Shown: positions 6,281 through 14,300 of the stretch, piece by piece | Layout of the letters: each line of letters begins with the position of its first letter | Numbering within the stretch: the first letter of the stretch is position 1 | NCBI GenBank assembly: GCA_012271225.1 | Contig: JAAXGS010000132.1 | Span: 1 to 14,663 of the forward strand | Reading direction: 5' to 3' | DNA: 14,663 nucleotides | From: Dehalococcoidia bacterium | Lineage (GTDB): Bacteria > Chloroflexota > Dehalococcoidia > UBA6926 | The notes under the pieces: generated by a model | Seen by the model: the letters and a program-made list of their open reading frames with translations, nothing else | Told to the model about the DNA's origin: nothing | Database searches by the model: none | Position numbers and translations under genes: made by a program

Positions 6281-6793
6281 TCAGGTCTGTGATCGTGACG
6301 CCCAGATTTCTCGCAGCGCGGCCCATTCGCTGCGGGCGGGTTCCGATGGACATGTGCAGGATACCGTATTGCGGTCTGCTCCGCACTGCGGGCAGAGGCC
6401 CGCGCAATTGGGGGCGCAGACGGGGTTCTGCAGTTCGTGCAGGATCAGGTATTGCCGCACGGCGTCGCCGACGTCCAGCAGATGTTGCTGGCTGATGCTC
6501 AGGTCCTCCGAGCTGTCGCGCGGCGGCAACCGTTTGCCTGTCGTGATGTCAATGACGGGGAAGTACTCCTCCGCAAACGAGAACTCCTGGGTTTCCCGGT
6601 AGCGTTTCAGACACAGGGAGCACGTCTCATCCCGCTCAGACACGCAGGAGGCGGAGACGAGAATGCCCGCGTCCGTGCGCATGAGCTCCGCATCACAGTT
6701 AATCGCCGCGTCATTGACGGTCTCGCCGGTGAAGCCGTAGGCGCGGCGCGCGCCGATGTTTTCCTGCATAAGCGCGCTGACGTTGATGAGCAT
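6281..6793 (-). CDS. yceD: DUF177 / YceD family protein
   Basis: A 170-residue DUF177 protein. Family members lie next to rpmF in most bacteria, and in E. coli and plant plastids they are needed for normal 23S rRNA accumulation. Seen: the first cysteine pair C58-S-L-C61 after RDET, and the second cluster C126-x3-C130-x3-C134-P-Q-C137-G with the family signature NCAGLCPQCG (129-138); together these suggest a metal site. Two further cysteines (C146, C148) follow. EEYFPV (75-80) in the middle is also family-like. Start ATG 6793 is preceded by GGAG. It is the first gene of the ribosome/fatty-acid part, 107 bases after the B12-binding mutase subunit, a gap that may carry its own promoter. Confidence 0.92.
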   Translation of the reverse strand: MLINVSALMQENIGARRAYGFTGETVNDAAINCDAELMRTDAGILVSASCVSERDETCSLCLKRYRETQEFSFAEEYFPVIDITTGKRLPPRDSSEDLSISQQHLLDVGDAVRQYLILHELQNPVCAPNCAGLCPQCGADRNTVSCTCPSEPARSEWAALREIWASRSQT

Positions 6794-6822
6794 GGCGTCT
6801 CCACGAGCCCTCAGGCCGTTCG

Positions 6823-6828
6823 ATTATG
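6823..6828 (-). promoter_or_regulatory. Putative -10 element upstream of yceD
   Basis: CATAAT reads on the minus strand 29 bases before the yceD start, inside the 107-base gap after the mutase B12 subunit. I see no matching -35. If real, it would let yceD-rpmF-fabD be transcribed apart from the methylmalonyl-CoA genes. Confidence 0.3.
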
Positions 6829-6870
6829 CGGACAGTGATCCGGCTGGAGCGTGCCGAAACATAGGGCGCC

Positions 6871-6888
6871 GCTTTCCTCACAGAAAGC
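6871..6888. terminator. 6-bp inverted repeat after the B12-binding mutase gene, weak terminator candidate
   Basis: GCTTTC (6871-6876), loop CTCACA, GAAAGC (6883-6888) form a perfect 6-bp stem starting 12 bases beyond the stop codon of the B12-binding subunit on the minus strand. No U-tract follows, so partial termination or transcript 3'-end protection is more likely than full termination. Confidence 0.35.
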
Positions 6889-6900
6889 AGGGGGCCTGCG

Positions 6901-7332
6901 TTATGCCGTGGCACTCTCCGCGCCGGTGACCTGCCGCGTGAAGTCCACGATTTCCTTGAGGCTGGTTCCGGGGCCAAAGATGCCGGCAATCCCCATCTGC
7001 GTGAGGGCGTCGTAATCCTCACGCGGGATGATGCCGCCGGCAAAGACGGCGACCTCTCCGAGGCCGTTCTCCCTGAGGCCGCTGACAATTGCGGGGAGCA
7101 GATCAAGGTGCGCTCCGGAGAGGATGCTGAGGCCGACGGCGTCGACGTCCTCCTGCACAGCGGCCTGAACAATCATCTCCGGCGTCTGCCGGATGCCCGT
7201 GTAGATGACCTCGAATCCCGCGTCGCGCAGCGCCCGCGCGACCACCTTTGCGCCCCTGTCATGACCGTCAAGGCCCGGTTTCGCAATGAGCACGCGTGCC
7301 GGGGTTCCCACTGGCGCGGATTCAGTAACCAT
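6901..7332 (-). CDS. mcmA2: Methylmalonyl-CoA mutase, B12-binding (small) subunit
   Basis: A 143-residue stand-alone cobalamin-binding domain of the mutase type. It carries the base-off/His-on motif DxHxxG as D22-G-H24-D-R-G27, followed by SxL (S70-I-L72) and the GG pair (G100-G101); H24 is the predicted lower cobalt ligand. IAKPGLDGHDRGAKVVARAL and IFGPGTSLKEIVDF are typical of the methylmalonyl-CoA mutase C-terminal domain. It pairs with the large subunit encoded at 9151-10815, making a split mutase instead of the fused form of many bacteria. AGGAGAGGAG lies before ATG 7332. It is 48 bases after the second double-VOC gene. The family call is secure; the partner is inferred from neighbourhood. 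Confidence 0.95.
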   Translation of the reverse strand: MVTESAPVGTPARVLIAKPGLDGHDRGAKVVARALRDAGFEVIYTGIRQTPEMIVQAAVQEDVDAVGLSILSGAHLDLLPAIVSGLRENGLGEVAVFAGGIIPREDYDALTQMGIAGIFGPGTSLKEIVDFTRQVTGAESATA

Positions 7333-7380
7333 CTGTTCGCTCCTCTCCTCTGCCCAACCGCCCGGTCCTGCGGCGACGTC

Positions 7381-8262
7381 TCAGTGCGCGTCCTGGTTGG
7401 CGGGCCCGGTGCGGGACATTCCCGCGTGCGCCGCGTCGCGCTGCGCAATCAGGACAAGCGTCCCGAGAAAATCCAGGGGATGAATCGCCCGCAGGACGTT
7501 GTGCGGGTCGCCGTCATCGACAATGACGCGCGCGCCGGCGGACCGCGCCCGTTCCTCCACCGCGGCCGGGTCATCGGACTCCAGGACAACGGCGTGCAGC
7601 CCCTCGCCCATCAGTTTCAGCGCCCGCGCGACCGGCCCGGTGTCATTGAGTTGCTGCGCAAACTCCACCTCGGCATCGCCCGCGTCCAGCCATGCGGTGT
7701 CCATCGCGTAGCCCTCCGAGACGGCCCGGCGCTTGAGGGGCATGCGAAAGAGGCGCTGCCACGCCGCGGATGCCGCGCCCGCGTCCCATGTGCGAATGGT
7801 CACATGGTGCAGGCCGATGTCCCGGGACGTTCCGGGGGTGAAGAGCGTTGTCTCCTCAAACTCAACGGGAACCCCGCCCGTGGATTCCGGACTGACCAGA
7901 TCGCTGAGTCCGGTGACGCGGGGGCGGGGCGCCGCATCCGGAAACACCCCGCCGCGGGCGGCGATTTCGGCGCGCGCGTGCACAACGTCCGCCACCCGAA
8001 AGCTGACGTGGTGCATCCCTTCACCGCGCTCCTCAAGGAATCCTGATAGCTCGCTGTCATTGGCCATCGGCTGCATCAGCGCCAACCGTCCTGTGCGGAG
8101 CGGAACCAGGGCGACTCGTATCCCGTCCTCCTGCGACTCGCGCGTCACGGCGGCGGTGAGGCCGAGCACGCGCTCAACACGGCGGGCGGCCTCCTCCATA
8201 TCGCGGACGGCAAGGCCCACATGATCAAAATGCTCAAACAGAAGCGGTTGTGATTCAGTCAT
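7381..8262 (-). CDS. Double-VOC-domain protein, diverged methylmalonyl-CoA epimerase paralogue
   Basis: A 293-residue protein with two glyoxalase/VOC domains (about 10-138 and 149-275) and a short His-containing tail. The first domain resembles methylmalonyl-CoA epimerase: FDHVGLAVRDM (12-22), FLEERGEGMHHVSF (75-88), and the segment VPVEFEE (131-137). By eye alignment three metal ligands remain (H14, H85, E134), but the position of the second ligand is A61 (in LALMQP), where the neighbouring paralogue has Glu. The second domain shares WLDAGDAEVEFAQQ (191-204) with that neighbour, so the two genes arose by duplication. It keeps H153 and E200 but has A224 and L271 at the other ligand positions. 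Its place between the mutase subunits suggests a role in acyl-CoA stereochemistry, perhaps as partner or on another substrate. Activity is uncertain. Confidence 0.85.
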   Translation of the reverse strand: MTESQPLLFEHFDHVGLAVRDMEEAARRVERVLGLTAAVTRESQEDGIRVALVPLRTGRLALMQPMANDSELSGFLEERGEGMHHVSFRVADVVHARAEIAARGGVFPDAAPRPRVTGLSDLVSPESTGGVPVEFEETTLFTPGTSRDIGLHHVTIRTWDAGAASAAWQRLFRMPLKRRAVSEGYAMDTAWLDAGDAEVEFAQQLNDTGPVARALKLMGEGLHAVVLESDDPAAVEERARSAGARVIVDDGDPHNVLRAIHPLDFLGTLVLIAQRDAAHAGMSRTGPANQDAH

Positions 8263-8310
8263 GTCCGTATGTGTCCGATGAGGTATGCGCTCCGTCTTTT
8301 TGAGGGACGC

Positions 8311-9111
8311 TCAGCGCTGATTGAACAGGATGGCCGTTCCAAAGAAATCGCTGGGATGCACAACGCGGATCACGCGACCGCCCTCTGGGTCCTCAATGAC
8401 GCGGAGGCCAAGCCCCGCGATGTGGTCTCGCAGCGCGACCGCGTCATCCGTTTCAAGGACAATGCCGTACACCCCCTCGCCGCGCGTTGCGATGGCGCGC
8501 GCAAGCGGCCCGTCCTCACTTGTCTGTTGGGCGAACTCCACCTCCGCGTCGCCCGCGTCCAGCCAGCCGGTGATGATCGGCGCGTCCTGCCGTTCCGCCA
8601 TGCGGTTCACCTTCAGGCCAAAGCTCCGTGACCAATCCGCCACGGCCTGGTCACGGTCCGGAGTGGCAATGGTGATGTGATGCACTTTGAGATCGTGTTC
8701 AACGGGCGTGCGCCGCGTCACCTGGGCGATCTCCGTCAGGACGCCGTGCGCGGCGCGCGGGTGGATGAACTCAACCTCGCCGACAAAGCCCTCCCGCGGC
8801 GCGCCCTGAATGAGCTGCACTCCGCGCTCCTGCAGCGTTTTGATCTCCTCGCGGATATCGTCGACCTCAAAGCAGATGTGTTGGATTCCCTCGCCGCGCC
8901 GCTCAATAAATCTGCCCACCGCGCTCTCCGGGTTGGTCGGCTGCATCAGTTCAAACCGGACGTTGGCCGTCGGCACGAGTGCCGCGACGAGTCCCTGATC
9001 TTCAATCTCCTCCTGCGCGGCGACGCTCAGCCCAAAGACGCGCTCAAATGCGTCCGTGGCCGCCTTGAGGTCCCGGACGGCGACGCCCACATGGTCAATA
9101 CGCTTGAACAT
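8311..9111 (-). CDS. mce: Methylmalonyl-CoA epimerase-like protein with two VOC domains
   Basis: A 266-residue protein. The N-terminal domain (1-132) is a good methylmalonyl-CoA epimerase, which interconverts the 2S and 2R forms so the mutase can act. Seen: IDHVGVAVRDL (5-15), ELMQPTNPES (54-63), FIERRGEGIQHICFEVDD (68-85), and HPRAAHGVLTEIAQ (117-130). Predicted metal ligands are H7, E54, H78 and E127, by analogy with the Propionibacterium enzyme. The second catalytic acid of that enzyme aligns with D38. Most epimerases stop near residue 140; this one carries a second VOC domain (142-266) that keeps H145 and E192 but has G216 and L262 at the other two ligand positions, so it is probably not a metal site. 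AAGGGA precedes ATG 9111. It lies 39 bases after the mutase large subunit and 48 bases before its paralogue. Confidence 0.9.
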   Translation of the reverse strand: MFKRIDHVGVAVRDLKAATDAFERVFGLSVAAQEEIEDQGLVAALVPTANVRFELMQPTNPESAVGRFIERRGEGIQHICFEVDDIREEIKTLQERGVQLIQGAPREGFVGEVEFIHPRAAHGVLTEIAQVTRRTPVEHDLKVHHITIATPDRDQAVADWSRSFGLKVNRMAERQDAPIITGWLDAGDAEVEFAQQTSEDGPLARAIATRGEGVYGIVLETDDAVALRDHIAGLGLRVIEDPEGGRVIRVVHPSDFFGTAILFNQR

Positions 9112-9150
9112 TTGATGTGTTCCCTTTCTGCGGTGTTCGCGCCGCGTGCC

Positions 9151-10815
9151 CTAAACGACCAACAGCTCCTTGTGCATTCCAAAGACGCCGCGGAGCACGT
9201 CACAGATCTCCCCCGTTGTGCATTGCGCCTCGACGCAGTCCACGATGGCGGGCATGGTATTGTCCGAACTGCGCGCGATGGCCTCAAGACGCTCCAGTGC
9301 CGCCTGCGCCCTGTGCCCGTCACGATCCCGCCGAACCTTTTGCAAGCGGTCGATCTGGCGCTTTGTCTCTTCGGGATCGATGCGCAGAATCTCCATGGGC
9401 GTCTCATCGCCCGTGGCGAATGAGTTCACGCCGACAACCGTGCGCTCCCGGCTTTCAACCTGAGTCTGGAAGCGATAGGCGGCATCCCCGATCTCCTGCT
9501 GCTGGAAGCCGTTTTCGATTGCGCGAACCGCTCCGCCGATTGCGTCGATGCGCTCGATGTACGCCCGCGCCTCCTGCTCCAGTTGGTCCGTCATCGTCTC
9601 GACAAAATAGGAGCCTGCCAGCGGGTCAACCGTGTCCGTCACACCGGACTCATACGCCAGGACCTGCTGGGTTCTGAGGGACAGGGTGACAGCATCCTCA
9701 GAGGGCAGGGCGAGCGCCTCATCCTTTGAGTTGACGTGCAATGATTGGGTGCCGCCGAGCACGGCCGCGAGGGCCTGCAGGGTGGAGCGCACAACGTTGT
9801 TGTCCGGCTGTTGCGCCGTCAATGTGACGCCGGCCGTTTGCGTGTGGAAGCGCAGCATCTGTGATCGCGGGTTGGTGGAGCCGAATCTCTCCACCATGAT
9901 CCGCGCCCAAAGGCGCCGCGCCGCGCGATACTTGGCAACCTCCTCAAGCAGGTTGCTCTGCGCCACAAAGAAGAACGACAACTGCGGGCCGAAATCGTCC
10001 ACCTTGAGGCCTGCAGCGATGGCCGCGTCGACGTACGCGATGGCATCGGCGAGCGTGAAGGCGATCTCCTGCGCCGCCGTGCACCCCGCCTCCCGCATGT
10101 GATACCCGCTGATGGAGATCGTGTTCCAGTTGGGTGTCTCCGCCGCGCAGAAATCGAACAGATCGGTAATCAACCGCATGGACGGGGCGGGCGGATAGAT
10201 GTACGTGCCGCGCGCGATGTACTCCTTGAGAATGTCATTCTGAACGGTGCCCCGAAGGTCCTTCGTGGCCACCCCCTCACGCCGGGCAACGGCGATGTAG
10301 TACGCGAGCAGAATGGACGCCGTCGCGTTGATGGTCATCGACGTTGACACACGGGCGAGGTCGATGCCGTCAAAGACGATGGCCATGTCCTCGACGTGAG
10401 AGATCGGGACGCCGACCTTGCCCACCTCCCCAAGCGCGAGCGGAGCGTCGGAGTCGTAGCCGGTCTGCGTCGGAAGGTCAAACGCCATGGACAGGCCGGT
10501 CTGGCCCTGCTCCAGCAGATACTGATACCGCCTGTTCGTCTCCTCGGCGGAGGCGAAGCCCGCGTACTGCCGCATGGTCCACAGGCGCCCACGATACATC
10601 GTGGGCTGCACGCCGCGCGTGAACGGGAATTGAGCCGGGTAGCCGACGTTCTTGTCATAGTCGGACCCGGCGACGTCGCCGGCATCGTAAACCGGGGCCA
10701 CCTCGATCTCGGACGTCGTCTCAAAGCGGTCCTGCCGCTCCTTGTTGCGGGCGACCGCAGGCCCCCAGACCTTTGCCAGCCAATCTTCCTTGGACATACC
10801 GCCGCCGTTTGTCAC
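9151..10815 (-). CDS. mcmA1: Methylmalonyl-CoA mutase, large (catalytic) subunit
   Basis: The 554-residue TIM-barrel subunit of B12-dependent methylmalonyl-CoA mutase, converting (R)-methylmalonyl-CoA to succinyl-CoA. Seen: YPAQFPFTRG (59-68), MRQYAGF (81-87), AFDLPTQTGYDSD (111-123), RGTYIYPPAPSMR (202-214), SISGYHMREAG (234-244) and NSFATGDE (464-471). Substrate specificity residues fit methylmalonyl-CoA: Tyr84 in RQYAG and Arg202 before GTYIYPP match Y89 and R207 of the Propionibacterium enzyme, where isobutyryl-CoA mutases have Phe and Gln. His239 matches catalytic H244. No B12 domain is attached; it is encoded separately at 6901-7332. The frame is open to 10917, but AGGGAGGG (10823-10830) lies 7 bases before GTG 10815, so I start there; ATG 10797 is the alternative. 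Confidence 0.96.
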   Translation of the reverse strand: MTNGGGMSKEDWLAKVWGPAVARNKERQDRFETTSEIEVAPVYDAGDVAGSDYDKNVGYPAQFPFTRGVQPTMYRGRLWTMRQYAGFASAEETNRRYQYLLEQGQTGLSMAFDLPTQTGYDSDAPLALGEVGKVGVPISHVEDMAIVFDGIDLARVSTSMTINATASILLAYYIAVARREGVATKDLRGTVQNDILKEYIARGTYIYPPAPSMRLITDLFDFCAAETPNWNTISISGYHMREAGCTAAQEIAFTLADAIAYVDAAIAAGLKVDDFGPQLSFFFVAQSNLLEEVAKYRAARRLWARIMVERFGSTNPRSQMLRFHTQTAGVTLTAQQPDNNVVRSTLQALAAVLGGTQSLHVNSKDEALALPSEDAVTLSLRTQQVLAYESGVTDTVDPLAGSYFVETMTDQLEQEARAYIERIDAIGGAVRAIENGFQQQEIGDAAYRFQTQVESRERTVVGVNSFATGDETPMEILRIDPEETKRQIDRLQKVRRDRDGHRAQAALERLEAIARSSDNTMPAIVDCVEAQCTTGEICDVLRGVFGMHKELLVV

Positions 10816-10822
10816 AGGGTTT

Positions 10823-10830
10823 CCCTCCCT
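10823..10830 (-). promoter_or_regulatory. Shine-Dalgarno site fixing the GTG start of the mutase large subunit
   Basis: AGGGAGGG on the minus strand, 7 bases before GTG 10815. The ATG at 10797 is 25 bases away, too far to use this site. Confidence 0.7.
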
Positions 10831-10845
10831 TAATGAATGGCGCGC

Positions 10846-10876
10846 GACCGATTGGCCGGTCACGGCAGCCGGACCG
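10846..10876 (-). repeat. Three-part inverted repeat in the mutase leader (mutually exclusive stems)
   Basis: GACCG (10846-10850), CGGTC (10857-10861) and GACCG (10872-10876) lie in order. The central block can pair with either flank (loops of 6 and 10 bases) but not both. It lies in the expected 5' leader of the mutase gene, 16-46 bases before the ribosome site. The stems are only 5 bp, so chance is possible. Confidence 0.35.
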
Positions 10877-10960
10877 CCATTCCGCTCTGAACAGAATACA
10901 GACCGAAGCGCAGTCATGCCAATCGGAGGCGAAACCGCAGGGAATAGGGCAGTGGTGCGG

Positions 10961-10966
10961 TACTAT
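10961..10966 (+). promoter_or_regulatory. Putative -10 element for the GYD-domain gene
   Basis: TACTAT lies 28 bases before ATG 10995, which would give a leader of about 20 bases containing the GGAGG site. No -35 is evident. It overlaps the opposing -10-like element for the mutase operon. Confidence 0.35.
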
Positions 10967-10970
10967 ATCA
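10962..10970 (-). promoter_or_regulatory. Putative extended -10 element for the mutase operon
   Basis: TGATATAGT on the minus strand matches an extended -10 (TGN followed by TATAGT, 5 of 6 to TATAAT). It would give a leader of about 140 bases before GTG 10815, long enough to hold the three-part inverted repeat. No -35 is seen, which is allowed for extended -10 promoters. Confidence 0.38.
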
Positions 10971-10994
10971 GAGAGCGCGATACGGAGGTTGGCC

Positions 10995-11363
10995 ATGCTG
11001 TACATATTTCTGTGCACCGTCACGGAGGAGGGGCAACAGCAGATGCTCCGTGATCCGGAGATGTTCACAAAGGTCGCCTCCGATGTTCACGTGGACGGCA
11101 CGCAGATGCTGGCGCGCTACGCCGTTCTGGGACGCTATGACTACGTGGCGATGGTGGAGGCGCGGACGCATGAGGACGCGGCGCGGCTCTCCCTTGAGTT
11201 GGGCGCCCGCGCACGTGTCCACATTGAGACGCTGCCAACAATCGCCGTCCGACAGCTTGCCGATTCATCCGGAGAGGAAATGCGTGAAATGTTCTCCGTG
11301 AGCTTCCAGTTCCCCACATCGGAGGATGACCCCCTCGATTATCCAGGCCCTCTCCGCTCCTGA
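10995..11363 (+). CDS. GYD-domain protein
   Basis: A 122-residue protein with an N-terminal GYD domain (about 2-90), a small ferredoxin-like family of unknown biochemical role. Seen: MLYIFLCTVTEEGQQQML (1-18), the name-giving turn as GRYDYVAMVEA (46-56), then HEDAARLSLELGARARVHIETL (59-80). The C-terminal 32 residues are acidic and Pro-rich and look disordered. The open frame runs back to 10773, but GGAGG (10984-10988) six bases before ATG 10995 and the family N-terminus fix the start. It is divergent from the methylmalonyl-CoA mutase gene, sharing a 179-base regulatory region, and convergent with the helicase. A regulatory or ligand-sensing role would be a guess. Confidence 0.88.
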   Translation: MLYIFLCTVTEEGQQQMLRDPEMFTKVASDVHVDGTQMLARYAVLGRYDYVAMVEARTHEDAARLSLELGARARVHIETLPTIAVRQLADSSGEEMREMFSVSFQFPTSEDDPLDYPGPLRS

Positions 11364-11384
11364 CCCGCGCCCGGCCGGTCGACG

Positions 11385-14300
11385 CTAGGAATTCGGCGCG
11401 AAGATCAACTCCGGCACAACGACCTCCCACGCGTCGCAGCGCAAAGGCTCACGATATTCTCCTCGGGAGCGTTCCTGGTTCCACGTGATGACGGCGTAGA
11501 CCGTCGCCTGCACGCAGCGCATGCCTTCTGCAGGAGGCGTGGAGGCGGATTCTGTGAGCCGTCCAACGACGGTTCCCTTCCCATCCCGGAGCACCCAACG
11601 CTTTGCAGTAGTGTCAATCTCCAGCCTGTCACCCGGCGAGAGGGCGCTGATGGCCCTGTGGATCGGATCTCTCGCCGGCTTGCGTCCCGCAAAACCCAGA
11701 TTGACGTCTGACAAGCTCAGTTGTGAATACTGCAGCGCGAGTTCCGGCGGCGCGGGCGGGAGCGCAACGGAGCTCCGGTGATGAAGCGCGGGCAGGTTGC
11801 TTCGGCGGGCATCGAGGGGCAGCCGTGTCCCGGAAAGATGCGCAACCGCCAGGGTCTGCCGCGCCCGTGTCATCGCCACGTAATACAGCCGGCGCTCTGC
11901 ATCAATATCTTTGTTGCCGCCCGTCCCGTCGCTCCAGCCCCCGTCCAGAACGACGACGTGGTCGAACTCCAGGCCTTTGGCGCGATGGGCGGTGGTCAAC
12001 AGCAGTCCGCGCTGTCTCCGGCGCGCGGCTCGGGCCCATTCCGCCAACCACTCGATGATCTGCTGAACCGGGGACTCAGCCCTGCCGAATTCCCCTGTAT
12101 AATCCTCCACCGCTTCCTTGAGCAGATCCGTCCACGGCCCCGGAGACTGTTGGTTCACCCACTCATCAAGTTGCGGGGCGGTCACCAGCCGGCGGTCAGG
12201 CTCACGCAGCCGGTTCACCAGCGCCTGTGTTTCCCTTAGATACCAGATGCCGGTGAAATCCTCATTCGCCGCCTGCACGGGGATGCCCTCACGCTCACAC
12301 AGGCTGCGCACGGGGTCGAGATAGCGCCATTCACGCGCCACCACCGCGCAGGATGTCCAGTTCCAGTCCTCCCGGGCGAGGGCGGCCAGCCTTTGGAGTT
12401 CCGCGACGCTCGCCTGAGCCTGAGAGATGGGCGAGTCTCCGGCTGGCAGTATCTGCGCCTTCCCGGCCGCGACGGGGTCAATCCTCCCCCATGTCCCGCC
12501 CGGCGGGTCCTTTCGTCGGGCCGGGTTAATCCGGATTGGATGCCCGGCTTTCATGCGCTCTTTGGCGGGCTCAATCACGGCGTTGGCGGCGGCAATGATG
12601 TGGGCCGTCGAGCGATAGTTATCCGTCAGATAGGCGGCCCGAGCCCGGTAGTCCCTCTCGAATCGGCGGATATACTCCACCGATGAGCCTCTGAAGGTGT
12701 AGATGTTCTGATCATCGTCCCCAACCGCGAAGAGGCTGAGTTTGTCATCCTCCTCGGACAGGGTTCTGCCCGCAAGGGCGGATATCAACTCGTATTCGTC
12801 AGGGCCAATGTCCTGATATTCATCCACCAGAATCCAGCGGAAACCCGCCAGCAGTCGATCCCGGAGATCGTCGGCCTCCTCCGGTGGCAGCCCCTCTCCG
12901 CGCAGCAGGGCCGCCGCCTCCCTGAGGACAGCATTGAAATCCTCATTATCCGGGTGGTCCGTCTGTTGAGTGAAACTGGCGCCCACCAGACGCATGGCAA
13001 GCGCGTGGCACGTGAGCACCATCACGCCGCGCGCGTCATCGCCGATGAGCGCCTCAAGGCGGCGGCGGATATCGATGGCGGCGTGTCGGTTGTAGGCGAG
13101 GGCCAGGATGCTCCGCGGGTTCTCCCGCCGCACGCGCACCAGATAGGCGATGCGATGCGCCAGAACCCGCGTCTTGCCGGAGCCGGGGCCGGCGAGAACC
13201 AGCATGTTCGACTGCTCACGGTCATCCGCCACGATGTTGCGCTGCGTGGGGTTTCCCAGATCGCCGACGATTTTCTGCCACGATTCCGGCGTCGTCTGGC
13301 GCGAGATTTCCGTGTTGTCAGACAGCCAGCGGCGCAGGAAGTTGTCACGCGAGAGCCGGAAGTAATCGGCGATCATCCGCAGGGCATCCGCTATCTGTTG
13401 AAGTCCCCGCCGAACGAATTCCGCCATCACGTGAATCTGGCGCGTCTGTTCCTCATAGTGGATTTTCAGTGGTTCGTAGTCCGCCCCGGTGAAGCTGCGT
13501 CTTTCCGTTTTCAGCCGGATGGTCATTGCGGGGCGGAATACGGCCAACCCCTTGTTGAGCTGAATGACCTCCTGTTCGTGGAGCCAGAGCAGCGCGCGCT
13601 CCATGAGCTTGTGGGGTTCCCTGACCGTGCCCTTAAGAGTCATATCCGACTCAACCGCCTTCAACAGATTGCCCAGGGTCGTTTCGACCAGGAGGTCCGT
13701 GCCGTGCTGCTCTTTCGGCAGCCGATCAAGCAGATGATCAAGCAGGCGGCGGGCGGCCGCGCGGCGCATCGCTGCTATCTCTCCAATGTCACGCCATGAC
13801 CGCCTCGGTGTGACATCCATCATGTCCCTGCCGCGTCCGCGCGCTTCAAGGCTGCCGCCGCCGTCCTCGCCGCGCCCATCGGCTGCGATGCTGCGGACGA
13901 TGCGCCGCACGTATTCCGGCAGGGCGTGGGTGTGGCCGTCATCCTTCAACCGCTGTGTGACATTCCGCAGGTGCAGAGGGGCCGTTTCACCCACCTCTGT
14001 GTCCGGAGCCTCTTGCGGCAGAAGATCCAGCAGGGCGCTTTCCAGTGCCTCGGCCTGTTCAAAGCGGTGGTGTGAACTGCGTTGGACGCCCCTGTGGACG
14101 TATGCCGTCAGGGCAGTGTCGTTGCGGGCGATCCCCCAGCGCTCAAGGTCATAGAGCGCGCCCCTGACGCCCTCAGAGGTCAGGCCCGCCACGGCCATCA
14201 ACTCATCGGTCGTGATGCCCTCGTCAGGGTCAGCCTCCAGCAGGGCCTCTGCTATTCTCAGCAACTGGCCGCGGTAGCGCGGTGTGATATCGACCCTTTC

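Noticed and set aside
7108..8046. 312-codon plus-strand open frame across the B12 subunit and a VOC gene
   Set aside because: It spans two well-supported minus-strand genes and their gap, and its translation has no family features.
8677..9423. 248-codon plus-strand open frame
   Set aside because: Antisense to the epimerase and the mutase 3' end; low-complexity Arg/Leu-rich composition and no domain.
10816..10917. 34-residue N-terminal extension of the mutase large subunit
   Set aside because: A strong Shine-Dalgarno lies inside it just before GTG 10815; the extension resembles translated leader sequence.
10816..10994. Cobalamin riboswitch upstream of the B12-dependent mutase
   Set aside because: I looked for the B12-box and the conserved core on the minus strand; only a short CCACTG-like stretch is present and the leader is too short for the full element.
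11694..11735. QLSLS in the helicase C-terminal region as a sliding-clamp motif
   Set aside because: It lacks the terminal hydrophobic residue, and it appears to be part of a folded beta-rich segment, so it is not a convincing clamp site.
12954..13799. 281-codon plus-strand open frame antisense to the helicase
   Set aside because: It lies entirely opposite conserved SF1 helicase motifs, shows no recognisable domain, and is a usual by-product of GC-rich codon use.
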